A stretch of DNA of 64,000 nucleotides from Talpa occidentalis (taxonomy: Eukaryota; Chordata; Mammalia; Eulipotyphla; Talpidae): the NCBI RefSeq assembly GCF_014898055.3, contig NW_023604861.1, positions 77,574,292 through 77,638,291 of the forward strand. Reading direction: 5' to 3'. The notes beneath the pieces were generated by a model. It made no database searches. It saw nothing but the letters and a program-made list of their open reading frames with translations, and was not told where the DNA came from. A program made the translations under genes and the position numbers. Shown here piece after piece: positions 56,588 to 64,000 of the stretch; within the stretch, counting starts at the first letter, position 1, and every line of letters starts with the position of its first letter.

Positions 56588-59500
56588 TGACAAATACAGA
56601 TGCTAACATATCAATATTAACTCTAAATGTAAATGGACTAAACTCGTCAATAAAAAGACACAGAGTGGCAGCTGGATTAAGAAACAAAATCCAACCTTTT
56701 GCTGTCACCAGGAAACACATTTAGCTCCAAAAGATAAAATAGTCTCAAAGTTAAAGGACGGAAAACAATTCTACAAGCAAATGGACAAAAAAAGAAAGCA
56801 GGAACAGCTATACTCATATCAGATAAAACAGATTTCAAACTCAAAAAGATAAAAAGAGACCCCAATGGTCACTACATTATGATCAAGGGGATAATACTTC
56901 AAGAAGAAATAACACTCATTAACATATATTCAGCAAACAAAGGAGCACCAAAATATATCAGACAACTATTGTCATCTCTGAAAACAGACATCAGAGAAAA
57001 CACATACGTAGTGGGAGACCTCAACACACCACTATCAACAATGGATAGATCAACGAGACAAAAAATAAGTAAAGACACTAAAGCTCTAAATAGGACCTAG
57101 AGTACTTGGGCTTAACAGATATCTATAGAACACTAAACACAAAAAGATCTGAGTACTCATTTTCCTCAAGCGCACACAGATCATTCTCCAGGATCGATCA
57201 CATACTGGGACCAAAGACAAACATCAACAGATACACCAATATTGAAATCATACCAACCATCTTTTCTGACCATGAAGGCATCAAACTAGAAATAAACCAT
57301 AAAAAGAAGGCAAGGAACTCTCCTACCTCATGGACATTGAAAACCACACTTCTGGAAGACGACTGGACTAACGAGGAGATCAAAGAAGAAATTAAGGGCC
57401 TCCCCGGTGGCGCAGCAGTTGAGCGCTGGGCTGCGATGCTGCCCGCAGCCTCTGCAGCGCCGGTTCGATCCCCGGCTGCTCCCAGGCCACCAGAGGAGGG
57501 TCCCGCATGGCGCGCAGACCTCTCCTGCCGCCTGCTGCTCCCCTCAGCAGTGTACTTCGGTCCTTCTGCCTGCTCTACTCCCCGCTCTGACTCGGGTGAA
57601 TTCTCTCACCCTCCCACACTTCTGACTGTACCCAGTGCATGTATAAATAAATAAACAAACAAATAAAAAAAAAAAAGACTGGGGTGACATTAAAAAAAAA
57701 AAACAAAAAACAAAGAAGAAATTAAAAAAAGTCTTTGAATTGAATGACAAGGAGGACACCAATTTCCTAAATGTATGGGATACAGCAAAAGCAGTAATAA
57801 GAGGAAAATATATAGCAATAGAGGCTCACATCAAGAAACAAGAAAGAACTCAAAGAAACAACCTAATCTCGAAGATCAAAGATCTAGAAAAAGAACAACA
57901 ACAAAACCCCAAAACCAGTAGAAGAAAAGAAATAATAAAAAACAAAGCAGAAATAAATGAAATTGAAACTAAAAAAACAATCCAAAAGATCAATGAAACC
58001 AAGAGCTGGTTCTTCGAAAAAAATCAATAAAATAGACAAACACCTAGCCAGGCTCACAAAGGAAAAAAGGCAGAAAGCACAAATAAACGGGATCATCAAT
58101 GAAAGAGGAGAAATCACAACAGACACAGCAGAAATCAAAAGAATAATCAGTAACTACTATGAACAGTTATATGGAAACAAGTTCAACAATCTAGAGGAGA
58201 TGGACAAATTCCTACAACTCTACAATCACCCAAAGCTAGATAAAGAAGAAATAGAACACCTAAACAGACCAATTACAAGCAGTGAAATTGAAATGGTAAT
58301 CAAAAACCTCCCCAAAAACAAAAGCCCAGGACCTGATGGATTTACAAATGAATTCTACCAAACATTCAGAGACGAATTAGTGCCTATCCTTGAGAAGGAA
58401 GGGAAAATACCAAACACGTTCTACGAAGCCAACATTACACTAATAGCAAAACCGAACAAGGACAACACAAAAGGAAAACTACAGGCCAATCTCCCTAATC
58501 AACACTGATGCAAAAATCCTCAATAAAATTTTAGCTATCAGAATCTAACAATGTATCCACAAGATAATTCACCACGACCAAGTAGGATTCATGCCAGGGA
58601 CACAAGGATGGTTCAACATCTGAAAATCAATCAACGTTATCCAACACATCAACAAAAAGAAATATAAAAACCATATGATAATATCAATAGACACTGAGAA
58701 AGCTTTCGACAAAGTGCAACACCCATTCATGATAAAAGCCCTTGAAACTCTTGGGATACAAGGAACATACCTCAACATCATAAAGGCCATCTATGACAAG
58801 CCAACAGCCAGTCATTCTCAATGGTGAAAAGCTGAAAGCATTTCCATTAAGATCTGGAACAAGACAAGGATGTCCACTCTCACACTGCTTTTCAATATAA
58901 TACTGGAAGTCCCAGCCAGAGCAATAAGACAAGAGAAAGACATACAAGGAATCCAAATAGGAAAAGAAGAAGTCAAACTATCACTATTTGCAGATGGCAT
59001 GATAATATACATAGAGAACCCCAAAAACTCCACAGAAAAACTAATTCAACTCATCAATCAGTTCAGTAAAGTGGCAGGATACAAAATCAACACACAAAAG
59101 TCAGTAGTATTCCTATACATAAACAATAAATCTGAAGAAGAAGAAATCAAAAAAACCATCCCTTTTATTATCAAAACAAAAAAATCAAATACTGGGGAAT
59201 AAATCTAACAAAAGAGGTAAAGGACCTATACAAAGAAAACTATAAAACACTGTTAAAAGAAATAGAAGAAGACACAAAGAAATGGAAAGACATCCTCTGC
59301 TCATGGATTGGAAGAATAAACATTATTAAAATGGCCATCCTACCAAAAGCAATATACAGATTCAATGTTATTCCAATAAAAATTTCAATGTCATTCTTCA
59401 AAGAAATAGAACAGTTATTGATGAAATTCATATGGAATCACCAAAAACCCCAAATAGCCAAAGCTCTCCTGAAAAAAAAAAAAGAAGGGAATGGAGGCAT

Positions 59501-60720
59501 TACACTCCCAGACTTCAAACTCTACTACAAAGCCATAATCATCAAAACTGCATGGTATTGAAACAAGAACAGACACACAGACCAATGGAATCGAATAGAA
59601 AATCCAGAAATAAGCCCACATATTTATGGTCAACTAATCTTTGACAAAAGAGCAAAGAATATGCATTGGAGCAAAGAAAGTTTGTTCAATAAATGGTGCT
59701 GGGAAAACTGGGTCGCTATATGCAAAAGAATGAAGCTTGACCACTACCTCACACCATACACAAAAATCAACTCAAAATGGATTAAAGAACTAGACATAAG
59801 ACCTGAAACCATAAAATACATAGAAGGAAATATAGGCGAAACACTACATGATATGCACATCAAAGACATCTTTACAGACACATCACCCAAAGCAGTGATA
59901 GTGAAGGCAAAGATAAACAGCTGGGACTACATCAAATTAAAGAGCTTCTGTACAGCAAAAGAGACATAACAAAAACAAAGAGAAACCCCACCGAATGGGA
60001 GAACATTTTTGCACACAACACTAATGATAAAGGACTGATCACAAAAATCTGCAAAGAGCTAATGAGACTCAACAACAACAAAGAAAATAATCCAGTCAAA
60101 AAATGGGCAGAAGAGCTAAAAAGAAACGTCTCTGAAGAGGAAATGCAAATGGCCAACAGGCATATGAAAAAATGTTCAACATCACTTGTCATCAGGGAAA
60201 TGCAAATCAAAACTACCATGAGATACCATCTTACACCAGTGAGAATGGCACATATTAAAAAAACTAGCAACAACAAATGTTGGCGAGGTTGTGGAGAAAA
60301 AAAGGAACTCTCCTGCACTGTTGGTGGGAGTGCAAACTGGTCCAACCACTATGGAGAGCTGTGTGGAGCTTTCTTGACCTACTAAACATAGAGCTTCCAT
60401 ATGATCCAGCAATTCCACTCCTAGGTATTTACCCAAAGGACACAGAAACATCAATTCCAAAGAGTACATGCACCCCTATGTTTATAGCAGCACTGTTTAC
60501 AATAGCTAAGCTTTGGAAACAACCCAAATGCCCAAAAATAGATGACTGGATCAAGAAGATATGGTACATATACACCATGGAATATTACTCAGCATTCAAA
60601 AAAGATAAACACATGCAATTTGCAACAACATGGATGGTGCTGAAAGGGATCATGCTCAGTGAAATAAGCCAGAAAGAAAAAGAACAATATCAGATGGTCT
60701 CACTCATAGCAGGAATCTAG
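56588..60720 (+). pseudogene. L1 ORF2 (endonuclease-reverse transcriptase), broken
   Basis: After an ATG at 56588 the endonuclease N-terminus is visible (SILTLNVNGLN), with GDLNTPLS (the D-x-N pair) near 57015 and SDHEGIK (catalytic His) near 57270. A SINE follows at 57396-57710. The reverse transcriptase shows KSPGPDGF near 58320 and motif A ([11 protein letters not shown]) near 58690. Motif C reads FADGMIIY at about 58990 where F/YADD is expected, so a catalytic Asp is lost. Stops occur near 56720, 58548, 58620 and 58826 and frameshifts near 58030 and 59195. The cysteine-rich C-terminal part is recognisable to TAG at 60718. ORF2 without SINE is about 3.8 kb, full family length. Confidence 0.9.
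57396..57710 (+). mobile_element. tRNA-derived SINE in L1 ORF2, with 3' extension
   Basis: Young type sense copy. Perfect 15-bp target duplication CAAAGAAGAAATTAA (57381-57395, 57711-57725). Between the A-rich SINE tail (ending about 57676) and the second duplication lies GACTGGGGTGACATT plus another A-rich run. Confidence 0.96.
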
Positions 60721-61234
60721 AAAACTTAAATAAGGGACCAGGAAAATGAATATAAGAAAGTGAAAATCAAAATCAACAAAAAACTATGAACCAGAGACAC
60801 TTTATGAGGGGGTGGGGGGCAGGGAGAGGAGGGAGAGGGGTCAAAATAAGGGGGTTGCAATTGTATGGGGAATATAAAAATAAAATTTATTTAAAAAAAA
60901 ATCTCTCCTGGTTGCTTCTAGGTTCTTTCTCCTCTGCCTGACTGCTTACCCTTCATGTGCTGCAGGGCCTCTCCTGGGCTCTGGTCACTATCTGCATTCA
61001 TTACCAGTTATCTCATGCAATCCCTGCCTTGTGGAATGCAGGAGTGAAGCAACTCCAACTCAAATGGTTGATTTTAGCAAAGAAAACAGAAGCATACTTA
61101 AGGGGCGGTATATAGAGCAAATAGAACAAAATATTAACAATTATTGAATGGCCGCAGTAGGTATATATACTAAATATATGTACATCTTTGTACTCTTGTC
61201 GATGAACGTGTTCAAAGAACAGAAATGAGTCAAT

Positions 61235-62145
61235 AAATATCTATATACCGACAACTCCCAAATTATGTCTCCTGCCCAGACCTCTCTGTTGAACTCCGAC
61301 TTGCATATCTGTGTGCCCACTGACTTCCGGTTTCCTTACATGACTCATCCATCCAGAACTGAACTGCTGATCTGTGCCTGTCCTCCGAGCCTGCTTCCTC
61401 GTAGTTCTCCTCCTCCCCTTCTCTTGTGAACAAGTCCATTTTTTGGTAGTCGTTCAGGTCAAAAGCCTTGCAGACACTTTAACTCTTTCTTTCCTAGCCC
61501 ATATCCAATCCCAGGGAATCCTGTTGGTTCTGTCTGCTGAGGGTGTGCCAGAAAGGGATTGTTTTTTCACCACTGCCCCTCTACAGCCTGTCTCGTTTCT
61601 CCTGCCTTGTCCCCTCAGTCTATTCTCAAGAGAGTAGGCAGTGAGAACCTTTTAAAATGAAATAACATTTAGTTCCTTCTCTGCTCAAAAGCAGAATCTT
61701 ACCCAGAGCAAACAAGGGATGAACGGAAGCATGAGGCCCGCAGGATCTTCACTTCTTTCCTGGCCCTCTGTGCCCCCATACTCTGACCTCCGTGCTGTTC
61801 CTTTAACAAATCAACATGTTGCTACCTTTTGGGTAGTCTACACTGGATGTTACCTCTTCCTGGAATGCTCCTCCCCGGAGGAAAATGTGCACAATTTTCA
61901 AGACTTTGCTTCCTTATTTCTCAACAAAGCTTACACTTAGGAGGCATCCAACTTTATTCTTATTTTCCTATAGCACTCACCACCTTCTAACAAGCTTCCT
62001 AATTTAGTCATATATTGTATTTCTCATCTGTCTCCCACTTACGAGTCAACTAGGTGTGGACAAAGGTGTTTCATTTGAAATGCCTCATTAGACCTATGTC
62101 TGACCCAAGAGACCTGACGTGCAATAAATATTAATGAACAGAATA
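61235..62145 (+). mobile_element. L2 (CR1-clade LINE) fragment
   Basis: The region keeps a recognisable L2 order: CTCCCAAATTATGTCTCCTG, CAGAACTGAACTGCTGATC, AGGTCAAAAGCCTTGCAGAC, CATATCCAATCCCAGGGAAT, CTACAGCCTG and CAGTCTATTCTCAAGAGAGT (the reverse-transcriptase C-terminal part), CTTCCTGGAATGCTCCTCCC, then a CTCACCACCTTCTAACAAGC 3' end. It is old; the 73-87 codon frames within it are remnants of the L2 frame or chance. Confidence 0.78.
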
Positions 62146-62445
62146 AGTTGAAAGAATAGTCACACTATTGTGTGGATTGTATTTCTTAAGCAAAGAACCT
62201 ATACTGTAAACTTTCATAAGCCATATATTAAACAAAATGCTTTTGTTAAACAAAATCCAAAACCCTGAGCTACCTTTCCTCTCCTCAGTCCAGTTTGTTC
62301 TTTATTTTCTTACTACAGTGTGAATGGCCTCTTCTAAGAATGATTTCATTGTTCTTTTTAGTCTGTATGTTGCAATTCTTGGAACCTATATTCAACTGTT
62401 TCACTGATTTCATTTATTTCTTCCTTAAAGTGAAATGACACTACC

Positions 62446-62712
62446 AGACCTCCTTGGTGGCACAAGTGGTTAAGACACAGTATGAGGAAGCTCTCTGCAG
62501 ACACTGCAGCACAAGTTCGATCCCCTGCCAGGAAGGTGACCCACGTGGCCCAGCAGACCTCTCCTGACTGCCCACTGCTCCCCTCAGCAGTGTATTTCAG
62601 TCAATCCATCTGTTCTGTTCCCTACTCTTCTCGTGAAACCTCTCACCCGCCCCAAACCTCTGGCCTGTACCCCAGTTCTTATATGCATAAATAAATCAAT
62701 CTTAAAAAAAAA
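62446..62712 (+). mobile_element. tRNA-derived SINE
   Basis: Sense copy; GAAATGACACTACC (62432-62445) and GAAACAACACTACC (62713-62726) flank it. Confidence 0.93.
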
Positions 62713-62729
62713 GAAACAACACTACCTAA

Positions 62730-63440
62730 TATGGGAGAATCAGTGTGAGTTAATCAGAATACAAATACTCTACATTTTAACTGTCCCATGGCCTATGAAG
62801 ATGGACCTTTGATATCCAGTCTCCTTAAAACTCCCCCCACCACAACATCCACTTCATTCAATGACAAGCCAGTTTTTTTCCAAATGTTATTAAGCCCTTG
62901 GACCTGTATGAAAAATTTCTTTTTGATAACTTAATAGACTTCATCCAAACTTTCCTGGTTGATTCCTTAAATAGCAGAAGCAAAGTTATCATTATGCTTC
63001 CAGAAAGAGCTATTTATGTAATGCACCACCATTCTTTTCTATAGTAATTTTGCTACTAAAAATAGTTTATTCTAGAAGGTGTCTCCATTTTTTTCAAGGC
63101 TGACCAACTTTAGACATGTTAAATGCCTTTCTCAGTTTCTCAAACTAAATCTCATAGTTTTAAAAGCATGAAAACCCAGTGGTTACTGAATAGAATGAGT
63201 TCATCTTATCCTTTCTACTTTATCTCTTCCCTTCTGTTAGGACATGAAAATTGGTGACTTCAGAGAGAGAAAAGAGCTAATATCAGGTACTAAGTGGAAC
63301 TGAATTGTACAGAAGTAAGTTGAACAGAAGTTTTATAAAAGGTCTGATTCCTGAAAGAGAAAATGGTTAATGTGGCAAAATCTTAAAAATTGGTAAATTT
63401 GGGCAAGGGGTATGGGAATTCTTAGTACAATTCTTTCAAC
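62730..63440. other. Intergenic DNA, nothing named
   Basis: AT-rich unique sequence without supported features before the L1 at the right edge. Confidence 0.4.
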
Positions 63441-64000
63441 TTTTCTCTGTTAGCATTATTTTATTTTTTTATATATATATTTTTTTTATTTTTATATTCC
63501 CCATACAATTGTGACCCCCTTATTTTGAGGGGAAGGGGAAGCTTCCTTCCCCTCCCCCCCCCACACAGAGTGTCTCTGGTTCATAGTTTTTTGTTGATTT
63601 TTCCTTCGTGCTTCTCTTTCCTTTTCTGTTTTGGTTCTTTTTATTTCTGTGTCTTCAAGAGTGCTTATTCATTCTTCCATTTCATCTATTCTGCTTTCAT
63701 TGCTTTTCCCAGAGTTCTTTAGCACCTCCATTAATTCTTTGATCTCCTGCATTTCTTTTACTTCCCTCTTTAGGGACTCAATTTCATTCTTCTGATTGTT
63801 GATTATTTTTCCCTTATCATTGTTTTCCTTTATGGCTTCTGTCAGTTTTTTAATCATGGCAATTTTAAATTCTCTTTCTGGAAGGCTCAGAAGTTCTTCC
63901 AAGTTACTGTCGTTGCAATCTGGGGGGTGGTTTTCTTTTTGTGGTATACTTTTTTTCCTGAGGAGTTGCTAGGTTGTGTGTGGTTCTTCTACTCCCTACT
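63440..64000 (-). mobile_element. L1 copy with ORF2 deleted, 3' end and part of ORF1
   Basis: Read on the minus strand, ORF1 coiled-coil sequence (LPEREFKIAMIKKLTEAIKE onward) runs from the right edge to about 63620. It then passes directly into the L1 3'UTR (AACTATGAACCAGAGACAC) and its G-rich tract, and ends in an A-rich tail near 63460-63490. Compared with the copy at 54.85-60.9 kb, the whole of ORF1 C-terminus and ORF2 is missing. The 5' end is outside the window. Confidence 0.9.

Larger units (their letters stand above)
54853..60900 (+). mobile_element. Near-complete LINE-1, inactivated
   Basis: A plus-strand L1 about 6 kb long (including one SINE insertion) contains a repeated 5' region (54853-55490), ORF1 (55494-56430), an ORF2 region (56588-60720) and a 3'UTR with a G-rich stretch (about 60808-60840) ending in AATAAAATTTATTT plus A-run at 60900. 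Both ORFs carry frameshifts and stops and the reverse-transcriptase motif C is mutated, so it is dead. It is similar to the antisense L1 pieces at 34.5-36.3 and 63.4-64 kb, and so belongs to the lineage's relatively recent L1 group. I could not find a convincing target duplication. Confidence 0.92.

Overview
This is a stretch of mammalian nuclear genome. It has spliced exons with consensus splice sites, a CpG-island promoter, processed pseudogenes and about half its length in retrotransposons. Ancient placental repeats (MIR, L2, Tigger, MER20-type) are present together with about 36 copies of one tRNA-derived SINE. That SINE starts GGGCCTCCCTGGTGGCGCAG, has a GGTTCGATCCC B box, a CAGCAGTGTATTTC core and an (ATAA)nATCTTTAAA tail. 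It is not Alu, B1, CAN, CHR or ERE as I know them. My best guess is a horseshoe or leaf-nosed bat (a Rhin-1-like family), but this rests on memory of the family and not on a comparison.

The only protein-coding gene I can name is RAB1A, on the minus strand. Exon 1 (coding 22080-22102) lies in a CpG island at about 21.75-22.93 kb. Exon 2, which carries the GTPase P-loop, is at 5790-5862. Intron 1 is about 16.2 kb and intron 2 runs off the left edge; exons 3-6 are not in the window. The 73-nt exon 2 joins exon 1 in frame with perfect GT/AG sites.

From 22.4 kb to the right edge I find no intact conventional gene. This flank holds, in order: a possible divergent transcript start (22.4 kb); an L1 tail split by a 1.25-kb solo LTR (24.6-26.1 kb); L2 and hAT fragments (28.8-29.1 kb); LTR-like sequence (30.5-32.1 kb); a U6 snRNA pseudogene (32.44 kb); a POLR2D processed pseudogene split by a SINE (33.66-34.37 kb); a 5'-truncated L1 (34.5-36.3 kb); older L1, MIR and MER20 pieces (38.8-53 kb); a near-complete but dead L1 with a tandem-monomer 5' end (54.85-60.9 kb); an L2 segment (61.2-62.1 kb); and an L1 lacking ORF2 running off the right edge (63.4-64 kb).

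Most open reading frames of 60-130 codons in the window are SINE or L1 sequence. I found no operon, CRISPR array, phage or other prokaryotic system, and nothing that I would call a new biological system. The points most worth a second look are an unassigned 50-codon reading frame with a splice-acceptor-like start inside RAB1A intron 1, the monomeric L1 5' end, the ORF1-to-3'UTR L1 deletion, and several unusual SINE insertions.
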